A stretch of DNA of 64,000 bases from Stenogyne calaminthoides (GCA_037126765.1 JBBCBC010000012.1:3286001-3350000), one strand, 5' to 3'. Shown: positions 1 through 13,024, counted from the first letter of the stretch. Numbers and translations: made by a program. The notes: generated by a model from the letters alone, not told the origin.

Positions 1-355
1 CGACTCGGAAAAAGCTCAAAATAGTGTCGAGCTCGAGCTCAACAATACTAGGCTCGTCGGCTCGTGAGCCTAATTGAGCTTACATTACCTAATTGAGCTT
101 ACATAATTTTTTACTATTACCCATAATGTGCTAATTATTTACAAATATACTCTAATTAAAATTAAATAAAAATATTTAGTTAATGCTAAACTAAGTTATC
201 GAGTTGAGGAGTCAAGCTCGAGTATTTCTACTTTTCCCAAGGGTCGAGTTCGAGCTCAAAACGATTGAACTCGATCGAGTTTGAGTCGAGTTTTCTAGTC
301 GAGTCGAGCTCAAGATTGTCACTACTCGACTCAACTCAACTCATTTACACCCCTA
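1..355. mobile_element. CGAG-rich non-autonomous element in intron 15, copy A
   Basis: The segment is dense in CTCGA/TCGAG words and ends with CATTTACACCCCTAG, an end typical of plant hAT-like elements whose other strand begins AGGGGTGTAAATG. It is the same element as at about 38110-38485. The left end is cut by the window edge. It stops about 30 bp from the donor of exon 15. Confidence 0.5.
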
Positions 356-385
356 GCAATCAACACACACTACAGGAGCAGATAC

Positions 386-3300
386 CTCATAAATCCACTT
401 GAAAAATTGGAAAAACGGATGATCAGACATTTCCGAGATCCGGTGACATGCAGGGACTCTGAGCAGCAATGCAAATAATATACGCACACCAGCGTATACA
501 CCCAATACTAGGACATAAATTCTGAAGTAGACCGAGTCTGAGGTGTTCATATGCCTTTCCTGCATAAGTTTCCTGAGACCATTGTGATATTTGTTAGTAA
601 CTAACATACCAGTAAAATGACCAAAGTTTTTACTTAGGAATTAATTAAACAAATCATCCTGTTTATTTTGTTCTGGTGTCAATTTTGGTCCTTTTCACCG
701 GAAAATTCAAATTTTGGCCGGAAAATTGCCCTACTTTCTAATTCGGATCACGTCGATGGCCGCCACCACGCCCCATTGAAGCGCTCTCATCCAGAAAGCA
801 AAGCTCTCAATCAATTTCAGGTTTCGATCACACCTTCTCTGTGAATCGTGAATTTCCATCAATTCCGTCACCATATTCGAGTGATTTATGGCGAGGTGAG
901 GGTCAAGACGTATACAGTATACAATTATCTTCCTCTCGTTGAGCCCGTCATTTAGGTACCTTTTTTATGCCATCCGCAAACCAGAACAGATTTCCGGCCA
1001 TTTTCCAGTACCAGAGGCCTAAAATCCCAAAACTAATTTGGGAAATTTTTAAATTTACAGCGAAAATGACCAGAATTGACACCAAAAAGACTAAAATTGG
1101 ATTTGGAAAAAGATAAAGGACGATTTGTGACATTAACTCTTTTAATTAGTATGGACTCACAGGTAAACATAGAGCACAAACGCAGAACTCAGGCCAGTCC
1201 AAAGGAACCTGATAACAAGTCTTGATCTGGCCATCCAACGAGCAGTTTTATAAGCCCCGAACATTAGTAGAACATCCAATGCACCTAATACCAATAAACG
1301 AGCCCCGTTGAAGACAATTAGCAGGTAAAGCCGTAAAGCAATCTATATAAGAGCGAAAAATAGAAAATCGAGGCAGCAAAGCACATTGCATAATTTAGTG
1401 GCTTACTCTCAAAAAAATTCATGATAGCAAATGTCGGGCCAATGCTAAGCAGAGTTTTGAAGGTATCCATATTAAGTTTGCCATCATTGAAGGCAATAAT
1501 AGCAAGACCCTATAAAATAGAAGAGTATGAAGGATAAAGAACTGCTTAGTCAGCAAACAATCTTCGATGGATAGCTTTGTGGCATTTACCTGAAACATTA
1601 CGATCAAAAAGATCCACAAACGATGGAAACTCCGGTACAGGTGAAAAAAAGTTCGATGCTCAACGAATGAACTTTTACCTGTCTGTATATGGAAACAAAT
1701 AACAGAAGAGAATGAGATACATAGAACCAACATTGTAACTTTTATTAATCAAATTAATAGGATAAACAATAATCAGAACCAACCCTTTTTCCTTTTTTAG
1801 GTTTAGGCTTCAGCAGAAACGGTGAATCCCTCTTCATTGGCCAACTCAACTCAAAGCAAGCAGGTGTCCTACAATGGACTGACAGTGAACTCCAAGCTAA
1901 AAGAAATATCCAAGTAGCACGTAGAATAATTTAAGATACCTTACCAGAAATACTCATTGAAATCATCATAATTTCGCCATTCTGAGTGTGCAGCTTTCCC
2001 ATTATTGTTCCTCTCAGCTTCCTGTGGATCAAGAAAACAGTGGATACGGATACCCAAGGAAAACAAAAAAACTATAAAAGATTTGCTTAATATTAATAAC
2101 TTTGAAACTCACCGCTTTAACTGTCTCATATATAGGACTGATGATTTGAACTAGAAAGGACACACATCCATCTTCACTTGTACAACTTGCAGCATGAGTC
2201 ACCTCCCCATGATCAAGGATTGCGTCTAATTCCCTTGCCATCTAAACAATCAATGTCAAAAATTATAAAGATGAATCTGAAAATTGAAAAAAATTTGGCT
2301 GAAGGTCGAGAGGATATGCACTTACAAACTAAAGTAATTGCATAATTTGGTAACTAAATTAAGAAACGTATAGTACAATGGACAACTAAACCTAATTTGA
2401 AATGGTCTGTAGCAGCATATAAAAGGCAAATGAGGTTCACAAAAAGGCATTTGGGTAGCTCTGATGGAATCAATATTTGACAAAAGTAACTATACGAGAT
2501 GACGAAATGGTAACAATACTTGGCCAGCGGTAATCAGAAAGGGGAGGGGAAAATGCTTCACAAACTAAACATGTTAAATACAAATTAAATAGTCTCCAAC
2601 TAAAAATATAAAATAAAATAAGGCATCAAAGACATACGTGGTGAAATATATAACAGATGCATTCAGGAAGAAAACGGGCGTTAGCAGCTTCCCCCCATAT
2701 GCATAAGTATAATGAAACTAGGAAAAGTTTCCTGTCCTTGTTAATGGCTTCCAAGCTGTTCCATACAAGGCGTATCCGCAGGTATTTACACCATTTTATA
2801 TAATTATCTAGGACCTTCAAGAAGACCTCTCTTACAGCTCTTTCATCTAGTTTCTGAGAAGGAATCCATTAAAAGTCAATTAGCTGCCATATTATATTAT
2901 CACAGTTCCACACCTATGATTGCATTTGTCCAAGTAAACCTAATTAGGCCACTCACTGGATCAGCCTCAAGTGGGATTCCAAGTCGCGACTGTGCGTTGG
3001 CCAAAGTAAGGACGACATGCTCACGCTGGTTCCTTATATTGTCTTTCTGTAATAAGCAAAGTCAAACCACCAAAGGAAGAATGGATAACAAAGATCACAA
3101 AAGGTCATCGAAGTACTAGAACATGGGCAAAGTCGTATATAAAACAGTTTTACCATGCAACTGGTTAGCAGTTCGTGTGTATTTTTAAACAGTATTAGAT
3201 GTTTCCTTAAAAGGTATGAGTTTGATAGTATTAGTTGTTCCATTAAAAGGTATTAGTTGGTTTACTATAAATTATTAGTTGCAAAACAGGTGCACAGTAA

Positions 3301-6300
3301 ATTTAAATAAGACCAACTCTAGATCATGATAGCCAATATTGCAGGCGCCGCACAAGGTTCATTCATTTAAAAACCTTTTCATATGCTTAAAATAACTACC
3401 AATATCATTCAAAAAATAACTACCAATATCATTCAAAAAATAACAGCTGAATTTGTCATTTAAAAGGAAATAAATTATTAATAAATTACTATTACCAAAC
3501 TCAGAAGAAAAAAGCAAGTTCACCATATCCAACTAGACTAATTTATTTACGAGAAGAAGGGAATTAAGCCAAACCTGAAAACCAAAAACATATTCCAAAA
3601 GGTCAAACATATCCAAGTCTCGTTGTACAGAACTTTCAAAATCAGCCGGAAGCCTAGGAAAATGCTCAGTATATCTTATTGCTGATATTGCACCTCTTAC
3701 CTGCAAAGGTCATCAGGTAGACTGGTTTAAGAGATATAAAACTTTATCAATTTAACAGCTACAGCAGACTGATAAATTTACAAGGTAAAACAAATATGAA
3801 AGCAAAACACCATCAAATGATAGTGATGTAGAAAATAAACAGAAAGATTACAGACTCTAGGTACCACTAAAGCACATATGTAGAGAAAAATAAATAGTCT
3901 ACTGGTGTCTAGAAATTTGGGAAATAGGAGAAGGGAGAGATATAGATTTTATACAATTAACATCAACTTACTTCTGGGAAGCGCCCAATAACAGTGGTCA
4001 ACGATGGTGCTTCCAGAGGAACAATGTTGTAAGCAGTAGACATGGTTGCATCGGACATTTTTATCCTTCTTAACTAGAACAACAGACAAGCCAAATCAGC
4101 CCAGTGGAAGTGGTTCCCAAGATATGCTTCACAAGAATTGCTCATAGTATGATTGCATATAACAAAGTTAAGAACAAACGAGCCATCAAATGATAACAAT
4201 TGAATATTAAAATGGATGTTGTTCAGTGAAAACAGCTAATACTGACCAACTAATACCATTTAAAAATGGACTTAGTTAAGAACATGATGGGGAGTGGAGT
4301 GCAGGGATTACCTCCTCATTAATAAGCCTTCCGACACCACTTGGAGCTGCATCCTTACTAAGTATCTCCATCACCTCAACCAAAGCCCTTAGTGTAGCAA
4401 ACACCCTTTCTGTTTCTGAGGATCTAAGTTCCAATCTAAAACAGGTAGAGCGGCACACGTAAACTAACGAGACCTTTTTGTACAGGCACAAGAATAGACA
4501 TCAGGAAATCAGAACAATAAATTAAAGCAGATGATGTTGAATAACAATAAGTAACAATTTAACAAGATCATATAAAACTTATTTTTCACAAAGGCTACTT
4601 ATGTATTATACAAGCAAACAAGCAATATAATCGAGAAATGTTGGTTTTACTTCCAGAAAGAGGGGACACGGCTGGAAGGAGAAGTAGAACATTACAAATT
4701 GACTGATTTGAAGGTTGCAGGGGGGTAACAGTGAGTTCCAGGCATGAGTATGCAAATGCTTAAAATTCAAATCAAAGAGGATAGAGCATCAACAAAAATT
4801 ATTAAAATATTTAAAGTAGTAACAATTATTGATGTTATGATCTGGTTATCGACCATATGAGAAGCTGCATAAAATGGGTTTTATAAAATAAAAATAAAAA
4901 AATTTGATGGAAATGGGTTTCACAATTTTATTTGCATACTATATGCACATTTTTAGTAATGTATATGCAATGCAAACAATAGTTCTGTTATTTTGACAAT
5001 TCTGTTTCAGCAGCACACAAAAATTAATGCCTCAAACATGAACATAGAAAGCATCAGCAACAGTAAAGAGCCAATAGTTTTATAAAAGACAATTTAGCAT
5101 AGTAGACCATACCCTCCAATATTTGCACTAGAAATACCAGCTTCACGCCATTTCTGCTCCTCTCTCTGGATGTCATCCACTCTGTGACGCCTTTTATATC
5201 GATTATAAAAATCCCACAACAGCTCAATATCACGATTCATCTATTTGGCCACCACCCTTTTTTAGCAAGCTTTTGCTGCAGCAAACAGTGAATAAAAAAG
5301 CTAAAGATTTCACCACGTAAGGAAGGGTTGAATCTCTAAAATGGGATGGACAAATATTAAGAATAGCAAACTGAACATATATATGAGGTCAAAGAAGTAC
5401 TTGTACGGCATAAACCAAATAAACCTAGCACCAAAAAAAAAGAAAACCCTATCTGTAGATGCATGCACCTAATGGACCTTAAAAAAATTACCTCCATTTT
5501 TCTTTTTAAGATAATAGTGGTGCATCTAGATAATGATTACCATCGAGTGAAATGCTCTGTTTTGCAATTTAAGCTTCTGTTATATTTAAGCAAATTTGAG
5601 TTTCCTTTGTATTAGTTCCTGTTAAAATTTGCCAGGGTTTTGGTATTTTTTACAAATAAACAAATTGAGCAAATAGTAAACTGTAAACCTGTCACTGTAC
5701 CTTGATTACAGACATTAAGCCAGTCTTGAACTGAAGAACACCTCTACCATCACTTTTGGGATCCAAATTTTGTGCCATAGTATATGCCTGCTCACACACT
5801 TGAGAAAAAAAATAGAAAAAGACGATGATCAAAAATTGGAAATTGTTGCATAATACTGTTATAATCTTAAATTAACCTGAGCAAAGGTTCAACCACCAGA
5901 AGAATTTAGAGCATACAAAGATCATCCTTACAGATCGCATAGAACAAATGAAACAGAAAGGGAAAAAAAAACACAGAAAGTAGATAAAAAAATTTAATAT
6001 ATAAATAAATGATTTACTTTGTTTCTACCAAAATAAGTACAGAATTGGTTACAATAATGAGAAAATAAATCTATTCAAACAAGCAAATGCTTACATCAAA
6101 AGTTAAATATAAACCAACAAAAGACGCAAGGAATGACATCCCATCCAACAATCTTATACCAGCAATTATTACAAACACTCTCCTTTATTTCTTCAACAGA
6201 GAAGTGGATAATATAAAGAAAATTACATGAATCTGAAAAATAAAGCTATTTAAAAAGCAGGTCCTCATCCACAGATAAATTTGTACCCCTGTAAGGAGTA

Positions 6301-9300
6301 GGACACAAGGGATTCTGACCCACACTACAACCGTTCACCAGTAATGATATCACAAGCTCATTTTTGTTTATAAGGGGAAAAAGCATTTTATTCATAAATA
6401 ATGGGACCTACAAGTTAAGAATAAGAAATTACTCAAATAAGAAACTCTAGAATGGAGTAATATGGTCTATTTGGCTTGAGATGACTAAGGCGTTATTTGA
6501 AAATAATATAGTATTTCGATGATGTATGGGCTATCAAACTTAGTGTTGCCTTATGGGCATCCAGTCATAAGTTGTTTAGGGGTTGTCTTGTATTTGACTT
6601 AGTTAGAAATTAGAGCTTTGCCTTTTAGTTCTATAGTGTGGGCTGTTTGTGACATGTAAAAGGATCTATCATCCCTTGTACCTTTCTTTCTTTTGCAATA
6701 AAATTTAGGTTTCTTATAATTTTTAAAAATAAAAAATAAAAACCTATACAAGGGATATAACTTGTGCTAAACTTAAATCTCTACAAACATCAAAAGCAAA
6801 CAAATTCCCACAACCTTTGTGTCTTTGGATCCATTAAGCCATCCTTAAAATAATTATATCCCAAACATCTAGTATGGAGTCTTCAGAATATTCAAAAAAT
6901 CTTGTTTTCCTCTCCGGCCCAAAAATCTAACACACAATAGGAGTTAATCCAAGATGCATGTGGTCATTACGGCTCTAACACCTCAAGCATGCCTCCTTAA
7001 CTTTTCCACCCACAAAAACATGTTTTTAAGCTCATATTCGTTGTTTATAGATATCCATTTAGCCCATAATCATATATACATTCTCTATTTTAATCAATTA
7101 TTCAGTTTGTATGTAATTCATTTATAAATCGAAGAACTATAAAATGTATACTGAATTAAATGATTAATAGATAACTATGACTACATGGCATAAGCGTATT
7201 TCTATTTTTCTAGTTCTTTTTTATCTTGCATTTAGCCTAAAATTTGATTGAGTGGCCAAACCAGCATCCCTTTCCCATAAGAGAATCATCACACTTGGGA
7301 AAAAATGAAGTGTATGGATGCATGTCTGTTTCTTAACCATAAATTAGCATCTCCTAACACGCCCACTTTTTTAGGCCCCACTAAAGTGTCCAACTATCCC
7401 AAACAACAAGATGGGAATGGGATTCACCATCAGCCCCAACCCCGACAGAGCACCATCGATCATTAATGTTTACAAGCGACGGGTTTCGACTAAAGCAGGA
7501 TTGTTGGAGTTATTGGATTAGTTTAGTTGTAGTTATTTTCTGTTTTATTATTAATTTAGTATAATAAAAGGCTTTGTACTTGGACATAATGTCTTTTAAA
7601 TAGCAGTTTTTATGTGACTTAGAAGGTTTATCCAAACCATTACAGTTTCAACTGTTCAGTAGTGGGGAGAACTTCTTCTCTGACCTCTTTGGAGGATTTG
7701 TGTTGTGATCATTATTCTTATAGATTATTGTCTTCACTCTATCAAACCCACAACAAATCCCTCATTACTTTCTCTATAATATTTTCCACCCTCTGGGAAT
7801 CTATAAAAGAGCATAGTTGTTAAAGCATTTTTAAGTGAGGCGGGTGCAGGTCTAAAAAGCATTTTATTTTTTTTAAGTTTAGCAAAGAAAAACATGTTTC
7901 TAGGGTTCAGGATAGCACACACACGTTTATATCTATAAGTAGAAGTGTAAAACTAGGGTTTTTATCCTCTTAAGACTGAAAGAAAAATTACAGCGTCCCT
8001 CTTCCTGCTCACACTCACTTCTTCTTTTTCCCTTATTTAAGTTTTTTGACTAGCACATACATGTTTTTTTTATTTGTGTAATTTACGTGTTTTTGAACTT
8101 CAATCTATTAGTTATTTAGATGCAAATATGTTTAATTTAAGTTTCTATTAGTTTTAGCAATTTTGGTCAAAAGGCGCGCGCCTTAGGCGCTAGGCGCACC
8201 GCGCACCCTTGTGCCACGGTGCGCCTTGCGACATAAACAACTATGTAAAAGAGACATATAATAAACTGGCATCGCACTCATCATTGTTGAAACTGAAGTT
8301 AACTTCCTCCCCTTGATAAGAAAACCATTATTTCAACCCACTAACATTCTTGATATTTTAGCCACCGCTAGTTCCAAAAATGACACCTTTAAAGGCATCA
8401 ATGTTGAAAATAAAGGTTACTTCCTCCCCTCAATAAGAAAGCCATTTTTCCAGCCAACTATCTTGATAATTTGGCCATAACTGGTTCAAAAATTGACACT
8501 TAAACGGGTTACCCTCAACAGGAGGCCACTAGCCCACGCAACATCCCACCCTCTTCTGTTAATTTCTCTATCCTATTTTCTGCTATATTCATACCCCCAA
8601 GAGTACACTCTTATCCATATTAATTTTCAGTCCTTATACATCACAAAGCTATAAACCACCTTAAAGGAGAAAGATGCTTAGCCTCATCTACTGACCTTCC
8701 TAATATATCAACCACTAGATTGAAAAATAAATGGAGATAATGGATCCCCCTTCCCTTTAACCTCTCACATTCCTAAACTTGCCCCTAGGCAGCCCGCTAA
8801 TTAGTATGGAAAATCGTACTGATGATAGCACTCTTAAATCTATCTCTCTGTCAGATTTCTGAACCCCCTTGGTGAGTATATCCTTGTGTCCATTTGAACC
8901 TCTCACAAGCAGACACCCTTGCTAATAAGTTTGACACATTTGATCCTTCATCAACTTAACGAAAAGGTCATCAAATATAGCCCTCTACTTCTTGGTACCA
9001 ATAACAATATCAGGAAGAAGATCTCCATAATCTATTCCAAGCATACACATTTCCGAATAAGTTCAACAGTACAATCCTTCATCAACCCAAAACATACACT
9101 TATTTCCCCATGATAATCAGAAGGCGTATATTTAGTTCGAGTCATTTCGAGGAAATATTTTCCGAAAATATTTTAAGTAAGAAAAAGACTGAAAAACTAT
9201 TTGTCAACATTGCAGCTAATTTTAAATCTATTTATTTCAAAAGTCTTTGATGTCAAACTCTACAACTCACTCATCCGAACACATTACACATATTTCACTA

Positions 9301-10202
9301 TATTTGATTTGGGTGTAGAGTGGATTTTGAGAACCAGATTTTGAAAACCTGATGAATAGTAATGTTGTATGTTTGTTTTGAGATTTAAGTAAAATGTTGT
9401 ATGTTTGTTTTGAGATTTAAGTAGGTGAAATTTAACTTTATGTCAAATCAATGGGAAAATGTGCCTTAGGCGCGCCTTAGGGTGAAATCCTGATGAATAG
9501 TTATGTTTGTTTCGCGCCTTAGGCGCACCTTTAACAACTATGGTGGTATCATTATATTACTGGATTCGATTGTAATGATTGAATAGTGTAGGATAAACCC
9601 AATTTCAAGAACCTGAATTTGAACTGTATTTAGATTTGCAAATCTCAAAACAGGTTTTTAAATCCCTAATCAAACATCCTGGGTTTCCCTCAACATTATC
9701 AGGAAAATTTCGTCAAAATAACATGGAAATGAATCAAACAAAGCTTAAAGATGCCGCAACTAGAATGAACAATAACATTGTTCGCCTGACAATGATATAA
9801 AGGTTTTTTCTGATTATTCTTAGTTTGCCACCATATCCCACGAACTACCCAACCAACAAATATTATACCTCATGAACAACTGAAACAAGAGAAAGGGCCC
9901 CTCTCCACATTTAAACTAAACAATTACATTAGGCACACAATGCATAACCACCAACTGCTAAAAGTAAAACCCAACCCAAGTCATAAGCACTTGAATTCTT
10001 TTTACTTACATATTCTGGCAACATTTGGGTCCTCTGATTGAATTTCATCAGCGGCGTTCAAAATCGTGTTTATGTCAGTGCTCCGTTGAAGCGAATCAGG
10101 AACGGCGCCGGCGATTCCACTGGGGGTCCGTTCGTGGCCCCTCTGCTTGCTCCGAAGCACCGAGCGCACCAGTCTCTCCCAATTATCGTAAACCCTAGCC
10201 AT
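386..10202 (-). CDS. CALS10: Callose synthase 10-like, copy A, 5' half only (exons 1-15), runs off the left edge
   Basis: Exons in gene order: 10010-10202, 5701-5798, 5113-5275, 4312-4435, 3972-4073, 3575-3700, 2957-3046, 2638-2853, 2113-2241, 1945-2021, 1780-1868, 1590-1678, 1407-1509, 1161-1284, 386-572. Each matches copy B at an offset of about 38,130-38,160 bp, with only scattered substitutions; for instance copy B has N where copy A has Y in the exon 15 segment LGVYAGV. Exon 1 encodes the identical 66-codon frame. Exon 3 has a 2-base loss (near 5238) and a 1-base gain in a T run (near 5260) compared with copy B. The net frameshift gives an early stop after KKG. Exon 14 is intact here but broken in copy B. 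The remaining exons would lie left of the window. It could be a real paralogue, a pseudogene, or a misjoined allele. Confidence 0.87.
651..1126. mobile_element. Pack-type element in intron 14, copy A
   Basis: Imperfect terminal inverted repeats flank the segment: AAATCATCC with TCTGGTGTCAATTTTGG on the left, and ACCAGAATTGACACC with GGACGATTT on the right. The centre is less AT-rich and looks like foreign coding or transcribed sequence, beginning ATGGCCGCCACCACG on the plus strand. In this copy one extra C breaks the short frame. Confidence 0.45.
6463..6720 (+). mobile_element. LINE (L1-type) 3' fragment, intron 1 of copy A
   Basis: Broken frames such as WSIWLEMTKALFENN and CLMGIQS resemble the C-terminal end of plant L1 ORF2, where WLERN..IF and LWASSHK are usual. 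An AATAAA-like stretch and an A-rich tail follow near 6700-6740. The fragment is 5'-truncated, as most LINE insertions are. The same copy is at 44594-44860. Confidence 0.45.
7502..7755 (+). mobile_element. Short solo LTR-like element, intron 1 of copy A
   Basis: The 254-bp segment starts TGTTGGAGTTATTGG and ends CCCACAACA. This gives TGTTG/CAACA ends and an internal TATA-like TATAATAAAAGG, as in small copia LTRs. The flanking 5-mers (AGGAT and AATCC) do not match, so a clean solo-LTR insertion is not shown. Confidence 0.45.
7812..8245. mobile_element. hAT-like non-autonomous element with an 8-bp duplication, intron 1 of copy A
   Basis: The ends are inverted (CATAGTTGTT and ACAACTATG). They are flanked by a perfect 8-bp direct repeat TAAAAGAG at 7804-7811 and 8246-8253, the duplication length of hAT transposons. 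The interior has GGCGC-type palindromes (GCGCCTTAGGCGC) near 8172-8230. There is no transposase frame. Confidence 0.65.
9461..9542. repeat. GCGCCTTAGGCGC palindrome pair, intron 1 of copy A
   Basis: Two GCGCCTTAGGCGC-like palindromes surround about 45 bp and the segment ends ACAACTATG, like the hAT-like element at 7812-8245. It is probably a smaller deletion derivative. A tandem duplication of about 31 bp precedes it at 9360-9422. The copy B equivalent is about 47622-47702. Confidence 0.4.
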
Positions 10203-11184
10203 AATTCTTCTGCAAATGAATCAGTACGGATCTACTTGCAGATGTGGGGGTTTCTCATTTCAGATTTCGAATGAATTGATCAACGCGTCGTGTAAATCTC
10301 GACGCGCTCAAATGTGAATTCAGGGTTTGAATTTTGGGGCTAAGAGAAAGACTTTTATCGTAAACCCACTCTCACTCAGTCTTAGTCGAGAAGGACCTCG
10401 CTCTACAATTCAAAGGATCTGAAACTGAAAGTAAACTCATTATGTCCCAAAATAACTTAAAAACAGTTAATTCTTGTATATATTAAGGTGTATAGTACTG
10501 TATTTTAAAATTATATAATTTATTATATTAAAAAGTATAATTTATTTATATTAAATCGTGCAATTATTAATATATAAAAGAGTAAATATAGTGTAGATAA
10601 GTTGTATTTTTCAATATAATAAATTGTATTTTTCAATATAACAAGATTTCGTGATTCTAAAATCGTTATAAGTCTTGATTTGTCTTGACCCTTTAGATAT
10701 GAGTCCTACTCAACATGCACACTTTCCTTATTCGAATGTTCCACAATAATTTATACACTCCAAAAATAGAAAGCTCTTCATAAAAAAATTTCTCACAATA
10801 TCCACAATATTACACAAAATGTCATTATTTTTTTGTCTACACATACACAAAATTCAACTCCTTTATTTACTTTAACATAAAAAATTATAAAATTACCTCT
10901 CAAAACTCTACTCATTATTACACTTTCTTATTTTGTATGTCCACTAATGGTGCAATTTATTCTGGGACGGAGAGGGTGGAATGGTAGCTGGTAAACACAT
11001 TCCTGAATATATTGTTATTATTAATGTTTAGTGAAAAAAATTCACCGAGAAGGGGTACAAACTAGCACAAATCAACACTCGTTCTTTTCAAAGTGCTAAA
11101 ACGTTCTGCCCAAATTATACTTCATCTCACCGTGAGACCGTGTCACACAAGCATGTCTCATATTTATTATATATTATTAATATG
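10203..11184 (-). promoter_or_regulatory. 5' leader and upstream region of copy A
   Basis: This is the non-coding sequence directly before the ATG of copy A. The first 200 bp are less AT-rich and contain inverted ACGCGTCG/CGACGCG words near 10283 and 10301. Further out, from about 10440 to 10975, a MITE-like segment begins ATGTCCCAAAATAA and ends TTATTCTGGGACGGA. I could not fix a TATA box or a transcription start. Confidence 0.4.
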
Positions 11185-11812
11185 TGTTGGTCCCGTTTGA
11201 AAACCCATGACTGCGTTAAATTCTAATTGTAATGCATATAAAACAGGGGTGAGGGAATGGTGGTTCCAATTTTTTTTTGTTTTAAACTATGTGATGAGTT
11301 TTGCTTATAATCAAATGCATATGACAAGTAAGAACATAAAACAATAAATAACACATGATTTTATAATGGTTCGGAATCCAACTCCTACATCCACTCTTCC
11401 CTATCAGCATGGGCACCAACTTAACCAACTGGACTTAGTTTAACGTGTTAGTCTAACACAATACAGAAGTTTAATGAGTTCTCACTCTCACGGGACTTAT
11501 CTCCCTCACGGGATTGTCTACCCTCCCCTTGAGGGATTACTTTAGATGTTTAACGAGTTCTCACTCACACCCAGAAAGTAAGCTAGTCCAACTAACTTAC
11601 AATCCTTGCTTTACAAAACTTAACCTAACACTCGGTTTGGGTAAAGATTGTTTGGTGTCCAACTAGGGTGAGATTTTCTCTTACATTTGTTTAGTCTCAA
11701 TGCTAAGGATGAGAAAATCTCTCTAATCTTAGGATATTACATTTGTGCTTAGATTCTAGGATAGAACACTCTTGAATATATGCGTGTATTTATTGCTCAG
11801 TGTTCTATGGTG
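11185..11812 (-). mobile_element. Truncated Sirevirus-like LTR upstream of copy A
   Basis: It begins TGTTGGTCCC directly after ATATG (11180-11184), and its reverse complement resembles the LTR at 57766-59347 (shared GTTGGACTAACAC-type and GGTTAAGTTGGTGCCC blocks). It equals the left part of the copy B solo LTR. Identity stops abruptly at 11812 and the LTR's other end is absent, so this is taken as the duplication junction. Confidence 0.65.
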
Positions 11813-12150
11813 CATCGTACCCCAAGTTTCTCCTTTCCTTTGAAGGGGTTTCCAGAAAGCTTTCAAAGGCCACCATTTTTGTGTGTAGTTTGATGATTAA
11901 GATTTGTTGGTTTGGGAATGTAAAGGAGTTGGGGGTTATATATAAAGTTGGCGGTGGGTTTTGTGATAGGGATGAATAGGGATGGCAATGGGGCGGGTTT
12001 TAACCCGAACCCGGCACGAATTCACCCCGGATGGGCGGGTTAAACCCGGTCAAATGGGTTATGGGGCGGGTTAAAACCCGGTCAAATGAAAACCCGCCGG
12101 ATGCGGGGCGGGTCATGGTATTAGGCAAAACCGCCCCTTGTATATATATA

Positions 12151-12497
12151 GAGTAATGATATAGAACCAACTATCTGGTTTTTTAGGAACAAATTAATAA
12201 CGTGTCATGTCAACTATTCCCTAAACCATGAACCATAAACCCTAAGTCATGAACCATTCAGATCGGATGAACCATGAACCACTTTCGGCCGGGTAAAAGA
12301 AAAATTGAATTGAATCGAAAAAAAAACCCTAACCCAACTCGGCGCCAGACTGAACCCGGCCCGAGTGGTTCATGGTTCACCCGATTTAATGGTTCATGAT
12401 TTAGGGTTTATGGTTCATGATTTAAATAGTTAACATGATTGACGCCATTAATCCTGGTTCCATAAAAAACCAGATAGTTGGTTCTATATCATTACTC
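12151..12497. mobile_element. MITE nested in the hAT-like element
   Basis: Long inverted ends GAGTAATGATATAGAACC and GGTTCTATATCATTACTC, with further pairing through CAACTATCTGGTTTTTT, form a strong hairpin. The centre holds CCCTAA/AACCATGAACC words. It lies in TA-rich flanks. Confidence 0.65.
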
Positions 12498-12529
12498 TAT
12501 ATATATATATTATATATATATAGTATATA

Positions 12530-12766
12530 CTCCCTCCGTCCCATAAAAACGTGCACACTTACTTTATTATCAAGTTTTTGTGAGCGAGTTGTTTATTAGT
12601 ATTTCAAATGATAAAGTGATTTTTAAAGAGGGGTATTATAGATCTACCTCTCATCTATTGCATGCATCTTTAAAAATTATTTTATCATTTCAAATACTAA
12701 TAAAAAACTCGCTCGCAAAAACACGTGAAAACAGTAAACGTGCACGTCTCTTTGGGATGGAGGTAG
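12530..12766. mobile_element. Stowaway-like MITE with long hairpin arms
   Basis: The ends CTCCCTCCGTCCCA and TGGGATGGAGGTAG lie between TA dinucleotides (12528-12529, 12767-12768). Arms at about 12571-12626 and 12668-12721 are reverse complements, so the transcript would fold into a long stem. Confidence 0.7.
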
Positions 12767-13024
12767 TACTAAATGTATTTTTTGAATATTGATTATGATA
12801 TTATGTATTTTTTGTTTGTTTTAATTGGAATGATTCTAGTTTATGTTTTATTTTTAAGGATCGATATGTATTTAAAAATGATATGTATGAAATTAGGAGT
12901 ACGAATTAAAAAATAAAGGGAAAACGAAATTAAATATCTTGGGCGTTTAAGTGTTAGGGAAAAAATTGGCTGGGCGGGTTACGGGTTTGGCCAAACCCGC
13001 CCCGTTGCCATCCCTAGAGATGAA

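Larger units (their letters stand above)
11977..13016. mobile_element. hAT-like composite element with two nested MITEs
   Basis: Inverted ends TAGGGATGGCAA and TTGCCATCCCTA are flanked by GGGATGAA (11969-11976) and GAGATGAA (13017-13024), which match at 7 of 8 positions. Both ends are rich in GGCGGGTT/AACCCGCC words. Two unrelated MITEs lie inside, so much of its length is later insertion. There is no coding frame. Confidence 0.65.

Noticed and set aside
8919..9113. 64-codon frame present in both copies
   Set aside because: It is deep in intron 1 with no recognisable domain; its presence in both copies follows from the recent duplication and does not show constraint.
10038..10274. Plus-strand open frame opposite exon 1 of copy A (and 48199-48435)
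   Set aside because: It mirrors the well-supported exon 1 on the minus strand, and being open is expected from its base composition.
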